The translations under genes were made by a program, and so were the position numbers. Positions 48,560 through 59,876 of a stretch of 64,000 nt of DNA are shown in pieces. The stretch is from contig JAZGTN010000009.1 of assembly GCA_037783415.1 (NCBI GenBank), forward strand, positions 13,640,001-13,704,000, given 5' to 3'. Position 1 is the stretch's first letter; each line of letters opens with the position of its first letter. The notes under the pieces are model-generated. The model worked only from the letters and a program-made list of their open reading frames with translations, searched no databases and had not been told where the DNA came from. The stretch is from Leptasterias polaris (Eukaryota; Echinodermata; Asteroidea; Forcipulatida; Asteriidae).

Positions 48560-49360
48560 AACCACCACAGAAAGAAAAGTATTCAGTTGGAGTTTTGTTT
48601 CAAGAAAGTATAGGACGCGGTCCCTGTCCCCTTTCTGGATTGACCGGTCACAGATCTGTACCTCGAGTTCCCCAGAGACCTTCCCAAACATTGCCTGATT
48701 ACTTCCTGTCCCTCTCCCCCTGCCCCTTAGCGATAAGAACCCCGACCATTTCCTCGCATTTTAGGAACTGAGCCCCCACTGATGGTTGACTTGGAGCTTT
48801 GTATTTGACTCGACAAGGCTAAGTATCAACACACAGACGACGGTTACGCGAGCCAAGTGTAGCTTTCAACACGTTCTGGGAAGGGTCTGCGACAACAGTG
48901 GTACAGCAGCGGTGTGTCCTGTTCTTTATACTCCATCCCAAAGCGAGCACTACGACAGAACGCCACGTGCACCAAGGCCGTCTTTCAAAATTAACGGCCG
49001 AAAAAGGTCAACTGTTGGAAAGACTTTGGGGCTGTTCGTGAGTTAACCGACATTCCATCAGGATCCGTTGCTGAAAGAGCCCCAGTTCCTTAACCGTTGG
49101 ACACATCTGCATTACCGACAACGTCACGTCTGCGTTCCTGAACATTTAGTCAAAGCTTGATTCAACGGTTTGTAATCGTTTAAGAGAACCGGATTGACCC
49201 TCAGGTAATCGGTTTATCGGACCAGTTCATATAAACGCACTGTTGATCACGGTCGCCGTCATATAGTTGTATTTCAAGTCAGTTTTCCGACGGTGTATGA
49301 CAGTTTCTTCGTGTGCCTTGACAACAAGACTCCATCGCACTACTTCCGACCCAATGAGTA
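48560..49360 (+). promoter_or_regulatory. Candidate internal promoter/enhancer with ETS, GATA and E-box motifs
   Basis: Non-repetitive and GC-richer than its surroundings. ETS-type ACTTCCTG (48701-48708), GATAAG (48732-48737), ATTTCCTC (48748-48755) and a CACGTG E-box near 48963 cluster here. A TATAAA is at 49230-49235, and a strong donor (ATGA|GTAAGT, GT at 49358) lies about 125 bases downstream. Together they could form an alternative first exon, roughly 49260-49357. Such an exon could not supply an in-frame start for exon 2, so it would have to be non-coding. This is inference from motifs only. Confidence 0.35.
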
Positions 49361-50059
49361 AGTTTGTACTGTCTTTATCTGCCAAAAGGGTATACAAATT
49401 AAACTGTTTTGTTTCCAGCGATGTTGCCTTTTTTCCTTTAATGCTCTCTTGTTCGGAAAAACTTGTTTGTGTCTTTCTTCCAAGAAACTAGCATTGAAGG
49501 GTGAATATCTTGGCATAGTGCATACTGTTACAAAGTTTGAAACAAGTTTCGCTCGTCGTGCTTTGTATATGTCGAGTTTTGTTTACACACGATATGCAAC
49601 CAGAAACAGAGTTGTTTGTTGTATTTAAGTTATAATGTTAAAGGACCTTTCCTTTTCAGAAACGAAACAAATCCCAAATCAATGCATATGTGACTCTCGT
49701 TGCTTGATTTTTGTAATACGAGATGCTGATTAGCTTGACACAAAGTCCAGTTTTCTTTTTTTCCCCCACTTCTTGTTTGTGTCATAAAATGGTGATATCG
49801 TCTTCCTGTGTTGAGATTGCCAAATTTTCAATGTTTTACCAGCACGCGTTTAACTTTTTCCATTTGTGGCTGTTTTCTTTAAGTTGATATTGTACACGCG
49901 ACACATACGTCCGTCCCATTGGCCTCTTTTTGGTTGACCTACGAAAGCTCCTCGTTTTTGGAATTTAATTAGTTTTACAGGTGGCTCACAGACATGGTTG
50001 TTGTCAACGTAATGCTTATTTTTACGTACAGTTATGAAGGAAGATGTAATTAAACTTAA
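49361..50059. other. Intronic sequence, nothing recognised
   Basis: T-rich DNA without recognisable repeats or genes. Confidence 0.4.
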
Positions 50060-50390
50060 ATGTGAAAGTTCCAGCTGAATTCAGTGTCTACTTGCTGAGA
50101 AAACAGCAAAAGAATGTCGAATCAGTCCACGTTAGAAAGGTGACACCGGGTACCAACCATATCACTGGTCTCAGCATTCGCGAACGGACACAGCCCTTAT
50201 AAATCTGAGAAACAATGTACGCATGAATCGTTTCTCAGACACAAATATTTAGAGGTGACAAATTATCCAAACCATATTACTTCGAAGGGAACCCTTTTTC
50301 AAAATATGTTTTTTTATCAACAACTGCAGTTGCTCTCACCAAAGTAAAGTTGTTATGATCATTAATATTTGGAGTATTTACCAACAAGAC
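50060..50390 (+). mobile_element. MITE family C copy
   Basis: Shares GTGAAAGTTCCAGCTGAATTC, GGTACCAACCATATCACTGG, GAGAAAC...GTTTCTC hairpin arms and CTCACCAAAG with 15720-16065 and 19510-19620. Ends were not delimited. Confidence 0.6.
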
Positions 50391-51519
50391 CCCACTTTTT
50401 AGTCCTACCATTTAATGTTTTATCTTGTCACACCACACGGCTATCTTCATCGTTGCTCTTGCATGTTGTCTAATAGGACATCCGTCTAATTGACAGGGAT
50501 TCAATATCGATCAATTCTGAATTTAAGTTGTTTGATTTGTCGTATAACAATTAACGTTTCATTTAATTTCATTTAACTCAGACACTCTGAAATTGTGTAA
50601 GCAAAATGACTCCTTATGACTGAATACACCATGCCAGAGCAAAATAATGGGAGGGCAAAATGAGATAATATCCGCATTTAAACGATCGCTAAAACTGTGT
50701 CTGATGCTTCTTTGGATACCAAGAAAAACATGCAGAACAAATCACAACAGGAACCTGTTAAGTATAATACTGGCAGATTTGACTGATTGGGAAGACTTAT
50801 CCCAATTCTGGATAAAGACACAATCAACTTGAGTTAGTGCAATTCCCTCCACTTGTCAGATTGAATTTAGCAGTACATGCAGTTGATGAAACTTGCCAGG
50901 ACTTTTAGCTCATATCGATGAACTGTTACAATGTATATGCATCACATTGGTGCAACCGTACACGTTATGGTTGCTGCATTAGCTCTTGTTTAAAAAAATG
51001 TTTCCCTCAATTCCCAAATGGGACTGTTCTTAATTGGGCGTTTCCTAAAAGCCCGCACAGTTGTGACGTCTAGTGCCAAATCGGTTAGTCTTGCGTGTGT
51101 CTTTCACCTAAACCTAGTATGTATTCTGATATGACTAATAAACAAATGATCTCTGATTAGTTTTTTTTTTCTCGAATTCGCCAACTCTTCTTAAGTTGAA
51201 GTGAGGTCAAAGTTTATCGACCTTGCGCACAAATGAAAGAAAGCCTCATCGTATAGTCGCGATGTTTTGAAATGAAACAAATGCGTCACTCTTTTCTCTG
51301 TTCTCAATTAACAACAGTAAACCGAACGTTCTTTATCTTTCATCAATTTAATAAGGGTGTCGGCTGAGAAGTGTCTTCGTTCCGTGTGTTACATATTATT
51401 AGCCTCAAATAATCCCACACTGTAAGATTAAGTTCACCAAAAATATCGAGCTGTTTTCAAGTTGGTGTAGAACTGTAATTAGACCAAGGTTTAGAATATA
51501 AGATACTGCATAAACCCAA
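50391..51519. other. Intronic sequence, nothing recognised
   Basis: No repeat family or gene was recognised. The 61-codon frame at 50647-50832 has no domain. Confidence 0.4.
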
Positions 51520-51901
51520 TGCCGATACAGGTAATCTGTACGCAGTTCGGTTTTTATAATCCTATATAAATGTATACTTATACAATAAAACTAACCTGTG
51601 AAAATTTCATCTCAAAAGGAGGTAGCGTTTTTGAGATATTGCCAACAATTCAGGGCGGTTATGTCCACGCATATATATAAGGAATAATCCGTAATAATAT
51701 TGGAATACACAATCTGAGAAACATTTCATGCAGAAACGTTTGTCAAATTTAAAGTGTTTTTGAATCCCTTTCTCTGAAACCAAGTCCCTTTGTAGGGAAT
51801 TATTTTTCAAATGTTACATATTATCAACAGCTGCAATGCTTCTTAACAAGTAAGTTTGATGGTCATTAACTTTGAAGTAATTTCCATAGGTATACCCTCC
51901 C
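51520..51901 (-). mobile_element. MITE family D, decayed reverse copy
   Basis: AACCTGTGAAAATTTCATCTC, GAGATATTGCC, a CTGAGAAAC...GTTTGTCA centre and ACAAGTAAGTTTGATGG correspond in order to the reverse of 16547-16933. It abuts the next element at TTAA 51902-51905. Confidence 0.65.
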
Positions 51902-51905
51902 TTAA

Positions 51906-52250
51906 AGAGTGTGTACAACATTGGTAATTGCCAAAGACCTGTATCCACACTTGATGTGACCTATACATATACATGAAATAACAAACCTGGGAAAGTTTAA
52001 GCTAAATCGGTCTTCGGAGTCATGAGAAAACAGTGAAAAACCCCCTTATGTGTTTTAACTTCTTTTCAAACATCGGAATTTATCCTGCAGGATAAAGACT
52101 ATTATTTTACTCATTTCCTAAAAACTATGGCATTTCAAGCAAAACTATTTCAAGGGAAGTTTTCCACCATGACCATCTTTATACCATGTAAGCTATGTGC
52201 AAATCTGTGAACATTTATATTTTCATTCTTACCAATGTTGTACACACCCT
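51906..52250 (-). mobile_element. MITE family B, best-preserved copy (345 bp)
   Basis: TTAA at 51902-51905 and 52251-52254. Ends AGAGTGTGTACAACATTGG and CCAATGTTGTACACACCCT are inverted repeats of about 24 bp. The centre carries a perfect 18-bp palindrome TTTATCCTG|CAGGATAAA (52079-52096). This copy defines the family ends. Confidence 0.92.
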
Positions 52251-52254
52251 TTAA

Positions 52255-53300
52255 TTACAAGTCGTACCTCTGTCGTCACATAATATCGCATTAGAGTCTA
52301 CAAGTTAAATATCGAAGCTACTCACACTGCACTTGTTATTGTTAGTCCATTTTTGTTTGTGTTTGTCCCGGCAAACCTACCACCCGCAAACTTTGGATTT
52401 TCTGGCTATTTCCCATTTCCAATTATGCTCCTACTGTTTTTTTATATGATTGGATTGAATATTTTGTACTTTTCTCTGTTGTGGTAATATATATCTTGTT
52501 TTGAAATGAAATAAAGTTATTCATATTCTCTCCCTCTCTCTCAACCCCCACCCCAAAAAAAAAAAACACACAAAAAAACCAAAAAAAAACCCGTTATCTT
52601 TGAACACCTCTTCGAAACTCTATTACTACACTTTCTTTGAAAAAAGTCGGGAATTGCCTGTTCGATCATAGGCTCTCGGGTGAGTCAAGACCCGCTTCCC
52701 CCGGGAAATGTGTTCCGTATTTAGATAGGAGCATCCCATTAGTTTGTCTTCTTACTTCTCAAGGGATGCCCACTGATAAGAACTACAAGACAATGTTCTC
52801 TGCTGGAAAGGGGTTTAGTTTGAGTTCCACAGGCAGGAAGGAGATTATGAAAGCTTATTGTCTCCGGTTTATGTTGTGGGATTAAATATAGTCGGTCCCC
52901 TTCGGATCGATTGCAGAATGATATGATACTGACATGATGTGTTGTTGATTCTGGGTGTCAGACCAGTTGATAACTTTCGTTGTTTTTAGTAACTGTTTGC
53001 CTCCCTAAGCGGTTTAATATGAATTTTATTTAATACCATACTGATGACATTTCCATCCCGTCCGACAACATCTGCAATGCTGCATACTGACATTAGTCCA
53101 CTTTATATTTGAAGAGTGTTGATTTAATAATAGATCAATAGGCCTACCATTACAAATATTACAGGAGAGCAAATCCAATGGGTAGTTCCTTATGATGCCT
53201 AACCTTTCAAAAAGTCATTCGAAATTAATAGTTTTCAAAATCTTAAACTCTATGTATATACGAAGACTATTCTTCGACCAGATACACACGCAATGGTGTG
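52255..53300. other. Intronic sequence, nothing recognised
   Basis: A C/A low-complexity tract lies at 52544-52590. The 82-codon frame at 52637-52885 has no recognised domain. Confidence 0.4.
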
Positions 53301-53605
53301 GTAATCTCCAATCATGGACCCTTCTTTGTTCAACTCTTTGTCTTGACAAACGTGGACCCTATTGTCTTCCTTCGCGACAGGAATCGTGGACCTAATGTCT
53401 CTTTTGTTATAAGCCCACGGTTTGAATGTAACTAAAAGTACACGCACCAAGTGTGAAACGGACTCCAATCGAGGACCATCCTTTGTTCAACTCTTTGTCT
53501 CGACAAACGTGGACCCCATTTTGTTTATTTGTGATAGCAACCGTGAAACAATTGTCCCTTTTGTTATAAGTCCTCGTTTTGAATGTCACTATAACAAATA
53601 CACGC
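53301..53605 (+). repeat. Tandem duplication of a dispersed repeat, unit about 160 bp
   Basis: TTTGTTCAACTCTTTGTCT, GACAAACGTGGACCC, TTTTGTTATAAG and GGTTTGAATGT occur in order at 53324-53430 and again at 53482-53590. A third, partial copy lies in intron 2 at 60490-60600. Confidence 0.8.
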
Positions 53606-55273
53606 GACACACAGACATTGACACACAAAAATAGCTTGTCAGCCTAGCACTTTCCACCAAGGTTATCTGGAACAATACAAAACTCCATAGCTCATTAAAA
53701 CTTGTATAACCATTTCACTTTTATGTGGAGGTGTTTCAATATGTTTAGATTAACTTCAAACCATGCTTGAATTAAGGTTGCTGACTCAATATCAGATAAT
53801 TGTAATAATTATCACACACTTTCAATAGTCATACGGTATGCATAATTAATAAATAGGAAACATTCACTCGCTTTAATGGGGAACTTGTTTTCCCCAAACA
53901 AAATGTTGAGCACAATTGCCCCGTGGGTATTATCACATCTCAAAGCTAACCGTGCATTCATCTTATAATAATCTAACACATGCACATTGCATGCTCGCGG
54001 TGCAAGCCTCTCGCGGATGACCCCCGCGCGAGTGAATTCCCGCCAAAACACAGCAACTCGCCAAAAAGGACCTAACTAGCGGCTGTTATTTTCACCTGCC
54101 ATCCAATCCAAGTCTTTTGTGTACTTAACACCTCTCCACTGCAAAATGAATGTCTAGTCTCCCCTTAGTTCGTGTCCAGCGTAACTCGACTGTCTCCAAG
54201 ACCCAGCCGTCTCTTTGGAGAGCAGCGTGCGATGGGAGCGTATAAACCGCCGTTGAATCGTCGTTTTTAACGGCCCTGGGCTTCCCGCGATGATGAACGC
54301 TGAAGTTCATGGCAATTTGGGAATGGAAAACCTCCTTGCTACAAAAACCACCTGCGCGCAAACGACTTCGGTTTTCAATTTTAATTAATCCATTTTATTT
54401 TTTAACTCACAGGCTGGCTAACTTAAAGATGCTATCATGTTTTATAATTATTTTTTATTATACAGCTGTTCATGTTGATGATCACATCCAAAATTTTGAT
54501 TGTCATGTTGGGATGCATGAACAATGACTCATGTGAAATTTAATTAACCATCTAAAAATAATAGGTCAAAAGACCATTTAAAATTGTTTTTGCATGAAAA
54601 TACTGCATTTTGTGTGTGAGTATATTTACTGAGCATGTGTTCCTGTTTACAGCTCTGTTAAAGTAGGCCCTGATATTGTTTTATACTAAAAGATGTTTGC
54701 TCTCATCTTTAAGTTAGTTTTGTTTGTCAATCTATGCTTTGTTCAAGTCTTGGAATTGAAAGAAATGCAAGTGAAACTTGGTTTCTGATACTATGAATAT
54801 GTCAGTGCCATAATTATTAATTAATAGCGACTGCAAAGTTGTCATATGAGATTAACAATGTCACTGACATGAGTTAAATGTTAGATATAGTACAAGGTGT
54901 TCTCACGGTCACTTCAATCCGAAATTGAAATACATAGCCATTCGGGAGCAGGGTCAAGGTGCTAGCTGCGGTGAGCGATGGCTTGCGCGGTGCCGTGGCA
55001 GGGGTCAGAAGTCAGCGGTCATACTCTCGGGTTTACAGACGCACGGTCTTGATCGAGTGCCACCAGAAACACCACAACCAATGACGTCATGTATATGTTT
55101 GATAACTAGGAAGGGCATTTCTAGTACCCCTCCCCGGTCCTCAAAGTTAATTGTGGTCTTTGGGGGGTAACTGGTCACGCCTCGCCATTGTGACTCACAA
55201 ACGGGAGTGTTGACAACAACGAATGAACAGATAGAGTGAACTTGGTCGTGTGTTTATATAATAAGACTCACTC
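53606..55273. other. Intronic sequence with a candidate enhancer
   Basis: About 53860-54400 is mixed GC-rich and AT-rich non-repetitive DNA with TTTCACCTGCC and TTTAATTAATC. About 54925-55200 is GC-richer and unassigned. The frame at 54925-55170 has no domain. Confidence 0.35.
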
Positions 55274-55277
55274 TTAA

Positions 55278-55640
55278 AGGCACTGAACACGTTTTGTAAT
55301 TGTCAAAGACCAGTATTCTCACTTGGTGTATCCCAACATATGCATAAAACAACAAGCCTGTGAAAATTTGGGCTCAATTGGTCATTGAAGTTGCAAGAAA
55401 ATGATGAAAGAAAAAACACCCTTGTTGTACAAATTAGTGTGCTTTCAGATAGGAATAAAAGGCTTCTGGCCAGAAGTCTTTTATTATTTTAGTGAGAAAT
55501 TACCCCTTTCTCAAAAACTACGTTACTTCAGAGGGAGTGGTTTCTCACAATGTTTTATACTATCAACAGCTCGGCTCGTTACCAAGTAAGTTTTTATGCT
55601 AATATATATTTTGAGTAATTACCAAACGTGTACAGTGCCT
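55278..55640 (+). mobile_element. MITE family A, copy 3 (363 bp)
   Basis: TTAA at 55274-55277 and 55641-55644. Near-identical to the copies at 23100 and 26229. The central palindrome (55454-55469 / 55470-55485) is the CTTCTGG|CCAGAAG version. All three copies lie in the same orientation as the host gene. Confidence 0.93.
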
Positions 55641-55644
55641 TTAA

Positions 55645-56374
55645 TGCGTGGAAACTCCTGTTTTACTTTCGCTTATTTTCTAGGTTTGCTTTTGAAACAG
55701 AAAGTTTGCCGTTACGTCAGCTATAATAGTGTGATTTGTAACTAAAACGACGGTAATATATATATATACACACGTGTGATTTTAATCTTCATTGTACTAT
55801 GAGCAACAACTGAAACAGCCATTACTTTTACAGCAGCTTTATAACAGAATGGATAGGCCTATCGTGCAAGGCTCTGTAACAGGCAAGTTTAAATGATATT
55901 TGTTTGTTAGTCTGTTTACTTGTTTATCGACACACACCACACACACATCCGTTATGGATCAATCCGAGGGTTAATATAAATCTGCATAGTTCCGTTGAGG
56001 TCTGGGCCCGGACCCATCAGTGGCTTCTCGATTTCAGGTGATTTTTAAATGCCACGTGCCGGACGTGGTTTGAACAGGAAATGCTGTCAGACTATTTACA
56101 ATCATGTCTGCTGCCCGGATCGGGTTGTCTTCTGTGCAACTAAACATTTTTCTTTAAAAACGGTTGCCTTTACCGGATACGATTGGTAAGGGTTCAACCA
56201 TTACTTTTTAAATCTAGTGTGAGTGAAAAGTTTACTTTCTTCAAAATTCAAACTTGAATTATTTTTGTTTCTCTCTGAAAAGTAATATTCAAGAAAACTG
56301 GATCTGAAAACCTTTAAAAAAAACCTGTGTCAACTGATTTCGGTTGTTAAAACCAAAATAAGGACAAATAAGGC
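55645..56374. other. Intronic sequence, nothing recognised
   Basis: A TA microsatellite is at about 55757-55769. No gene is supported. Confidence 0.4.
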
Positions 56375-56535
56375 AATATGTTTACATGCTGAAAATTGTG
56401 CTTGGTTTTTTCACTAGGCCTATGTTCTCAAACTTTCACAGTTTTGCTATTTCGTGTATGTGGATAATCACACAAAACATTAACTTTGTCAACGACTGTT
56501 GAGCCAGCTCTACCAATCCTGTATAATGCCTGCAA
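56375..56535 (+). mobile_element. Family B right-half fragment
   Basis: CTCAAACTTTCACAG, TTTTGCTATTTCGTGTATGT, ACACAAAACATTAAC and CTCTACCAATCCTGTATAAT match the right half of 15132-15489. The expected TTAA is eroded. Confidence 0.65.
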
Positions 56536-58169
56536 TTGAAACCGGTGCTCATCATATCATATCAATTTAAGCCAAATTGCAAAGCACAAAACAAAAATTG
56601 TTCTAACTAGAAATAGTTAAGTAGCCAAACTTGTATGTCACTGTACCGTTGATGACTTGCTTCCAGTATTTTAGCTCCGCAGACAATTTCTGCTTAAGCT
56701 GTATGAAATTTGGCCCCGGTACCAGCCTCAATCCTCGATTATATTTTTGCTGATTGGGCGTTTTCATGGGTGACATGACCCCGATGGTGTTGATTACATC
56801 TTTATTTCATACACTACTCAAACAACTATCAACTACGAGGGGAAAACTTTTCCCACCCCGCTGCAAATACTCGACACACGACGGGCTTACCCCCTTGGTG
56901 TATAAGCACCCCAATGTTGAACCCATTCGCGTGCCAGGCATCACGCCGTATAAACCATAATGCATGTGGATTGGTTTCGCATAACCAAGGTCACTAGTGG
57001 TATTCCCATATGCAACACAACTTGAAAGTTAATCCCCCACTTATCAACTCGATGTTATCTGAACCCAGCACGTGCCGTGGCACCCCTTTATTTCCTTAAA
57101 CAGTCCCCGTATACCAGTAGGTGGCCGTAGGTACTTCCTCTTCTACTCTAGTTCCACATATCCCCATATTTTACCTGGAAGGTGGTGTGGAATGTTTTGG
57201 GTTTTTTCCCCCTGGAGAGCAGGAACAACGGTGCTTTGAAGGTTGAAATCATGTCAGTCACTCCTCGTCATCATCGGTAGTAAAAAACTAAGAGCCATTA
57301 TTCAAACAGATTCATCAAATATTTGGAAGAGTAAATTTGCTTTCCTTGTGTTGAGTGTGTACTGTGATCCTTGCTTTATCCATTTGTTCTTGTAGGGTAG
57401 GGGGCAGCAATGATTACCCATTGCCCTACATGTTTGTTTTACAAGACAATACTCTTCAGCTGGGAAGGGTTTTTAACGAGGGTGGCCAATCCAGCACACT
57501 GATCATTTGGGGCACTCACAGTAACTAAAAAAAATCATCAAAGATAAATTACTAACAATAACCAGACTTTGGCAGAAAGTGCAGACAAAAAATTAGTTAC
57601 TAAAAATTGACATTTAAAAAGACAAATAGACGACACTACACCTCTTTCAGACAACCACACAATTAAGAAAGCGAGTACATCCAAATAAATTGTAGGTTAA
57701 CAGTTTTAATCAAAGGATAATGGAGAGAGGCTCGAAATTGAATTAAAGAAAAAGTCAGTTTTGACTTTGTTAACAAAAAAATATATATAAAAAGGTGTTA
57801 GCCTGTTTCATTTGTATTGTGCTCTCTTCCATTGAAAACAAAATAGCGTTGGTTCTAAGTTTCAGTTTTGACCTTAAAGATTTTGCAGTCGTTCTTCCCT
57901 TTCGGTCTTTCCAACTGTGAAACAGTGGTTGTTACACATGAGATAAACATGTATGTTAATTACGATATGTTAATTTACAACAAGTAGTTCGTCTTTTCTT
58001 TTGCGAGATACCGGACATGTAAGAAGGCCGATTCATGCGACGTTCAGGCCACGTCTAACTTGGCAGATTTAGATGCGACTTCATGGTCCGTCCGCAAACG
58101 TAACCGTTAAATTCGAAACGGCCATTTTTATTTTTTAAACAGAACACTTAAGGGCAGCGCCCTCTACGG
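56536..58169. other. Intronic sequence with a candidate enhancer
   Basis: An end of the 41740-type repeat (GCTTAAGCTGTATGAAATTTGG) is at about 56690-56715. About 56740-57110 is GC-richer and non-repetitive. AGCGCCCTCTACGGG lies at 58156. No gene is supported. Confidence 0.35.
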
Positions 58170-58345
58170 GTAATAAACCTCTCGTGTCTAATTTCATAGC
58201 ACTGCTTAATCCAAAAAAGTAGCTAAGCACATACAAAATTATGCTTACTAGAATAAGGTTACCAGCCAAAGCACCATGTCGCTACTACCGTCTGTGACTG
58301 GTCTCCTGCTCAGTTTTGCTCAGCACCAAATTGTTGAGCAATGTT
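58170..58345. repeat. Repeat related to 41740-42060
   Basis: TCTAATTTCATAGCACTGCTT, AAAAGTAGCTAAGCACA, AATTATGCTTACTAGAATAAGG and TTACCAGCCAAAGCACCATG follow the order seen in that family. Confidence 0.65.
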
Positions 58346-58937
58346 ATTTTCTTATGGTCCTTTTCATCTGGCAACTTGAAGAGAGATTTTAGAGAACCAA
58401 CTACTGCACTTTATGCAAAAGGAACACTGTGGGAGTACAGTATAATTGTAACTTTAACAATGTCTCATACCCTCAAATAGTTTATGTGACAGTTTAAATA
58501 AGAAGGGAATTTCTTCGTGGAGGTTGCCTGTAGTTTTCCCCGTGTGACATTAAGCCTCGTTTTGTGAGTTGTACATCCATTCAAACCGCAGTATAAACGT
58601 GTGTAACCTAATTAATTCTTGTGAGTGAGAACATTTAATGACACCAATCATTCTTGTTTCGCTTTCGAAACAACTAAAACAAAAACAAAACAAAACAAAA
58701 AACAAAACTAACACAACGAACAAGAACACAATTCCATGACAAAACATAGTCACGGTTATTGAAATGTAATAATAATGTATAGGTCCGTTTTGGGCTCGCC
58801 GAGTGTACCCCGCCCATCCCACATCGCAAAAACTGTGATGGTAAAATTGACACGTTGGATGTTGCCACCTATCCATACCCCCCCCCCCCCCCCCCAAGTA
58901 AAAAAAAACAAAAAAACAAAAAACAAAAAAAACAACC
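58346..58937. other. Intronic sequence with low-complexity tracts
   Basis: An AAAAC tract is at 58676-58710 and a C run of 18 at 58879-58896 followed by an A-rich stretch. The 140-codon minus frame (58550-58972) is the translation of these tracts. Confidence 0.5.
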
Positions 58938-59087
58938 CAGGGTGTTGCAACAACACTAATTTCTGCCAACACAATTACATTGGTGTTATTTTAACACCAC
59001 ATGGTGTTAATTTTAATCTATATCTTTGGTATCTATATATGACAACACCCACGGTGCCAATTTAAGCACCCACGTTTTTGCAGTGCA
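58938..59087 (-). mobile_element. Partial MITE related to 11021-11236
   Basis: TGGTGTTATTTTAACACC, TATATGACAACACCCACGG, GGTGCCAATTTAAGCACC and ACGTTTTTGCAGTG match the right half of that element. Confidence 0.65.
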
Positions 59088-59876
59088 ACCTACCACCCTC
59101 CTACCACAGCTCTGAAAATGGTGAACAATTTCACTGCTTATTGTCTGGTTTATGACTGCTGGAGAGAACACCCTTTTAAACATCGTATGCACTTTTATTG
59201 TTCTCCCATACAAGAGTAATCTAGGTAGTATTTAGTTTATGAGCTATCTATATCAAAGTTTTTACACTTTTGATTATTTGCAGATATTTATTTAACAGTG
59301 CAGCTCGAAATTTAATCTTACTCAGCACACGTGCGCCTTGATTATGTTTTAGTCTGCATTGTTTATTATTTGCACGCCGTCACTGATTGGCTCAATAATT
59401 TTACAAATGCAATTTTTGTATTTTGGTGTTGTGCTTCAATAAGCAAAACGGATGCGTGTTATTGATTCTTAAGGTATGAAAAGTGCAGGTTTTGTGTCTG
59501 AAATTTGAATTGAATGCACATTAACGAAGTGTTACCATTGTTGGCTTCAAAGCGGGAGTAGGTTTTCTTTTGCTGTGTTGCCAAGAAACAATCATGCATT
59601 TTCCTCGTAAAACTGGCATGAATTGGTTACTGAACAATTAAAGATTGCGAGGTATCAAATTGTTGGTTCAACAAATAATAAATATCCAGAATAATTATTG
59701 CAGAAAATATTGTAGATAGGCCTATCATTTATTGTGAAGGGACTGAGAGAGCGGTGGGTAGTTTGAGGGCGTGGTTTAACATGAATGGGAGTAACACTTT
59801 CTTGTTTATCCGTAATAGCTTTAATTACCAACAACTCGGTTTCCTCATTGTTGACTTCCTTGATCTTTTACTACAG
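59088..59876. other. End of intron 1
   Basis: AT-rich, without recognised repeats. It ends in a pyrimidine-rich tract and CTACAG. The exon 2 frame stays open upstream into the intron as far as about 59754 and includes an ATG at 59781, but homology to ERG/FLI begins exactly at the acceptor, so this extension is not considered coding. Confidence 0.6.

Larger units (their letters stand above)
323..59876 (+). other. Intron 1 of the ERG-family gene (59,554 bp)
   Basis: The intron runs from the GTGAGT donor at 323 to the acceptor CTACAG ending at 59876, with a pyrimidine-rich tract just upstream (about 59850-59870). It is phase 0. It consists mainly of MITEs, foldback elements, SINE-like and LINE remnants and simple repeats, with scattered non-repetitive islands that may be enhancers. 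No convincing host coding exon was found between the two ERG exons on either strand. Long first introns are also typical of vertebrate ERG and FLI1. Confidence 0.85.

Noticed and set aside
58550..58972. Minus-strand 140-codon frame
   Set aside because: It is the translation of AAAAC and poly-C/poly-A tracts.
59441..59480. CTTAAG|GTATGA at 59472 as an alternative first coding exon
   Set aside because: The frame ending in this AAG has no ATG in reach and the donor is weaker than that at 323.
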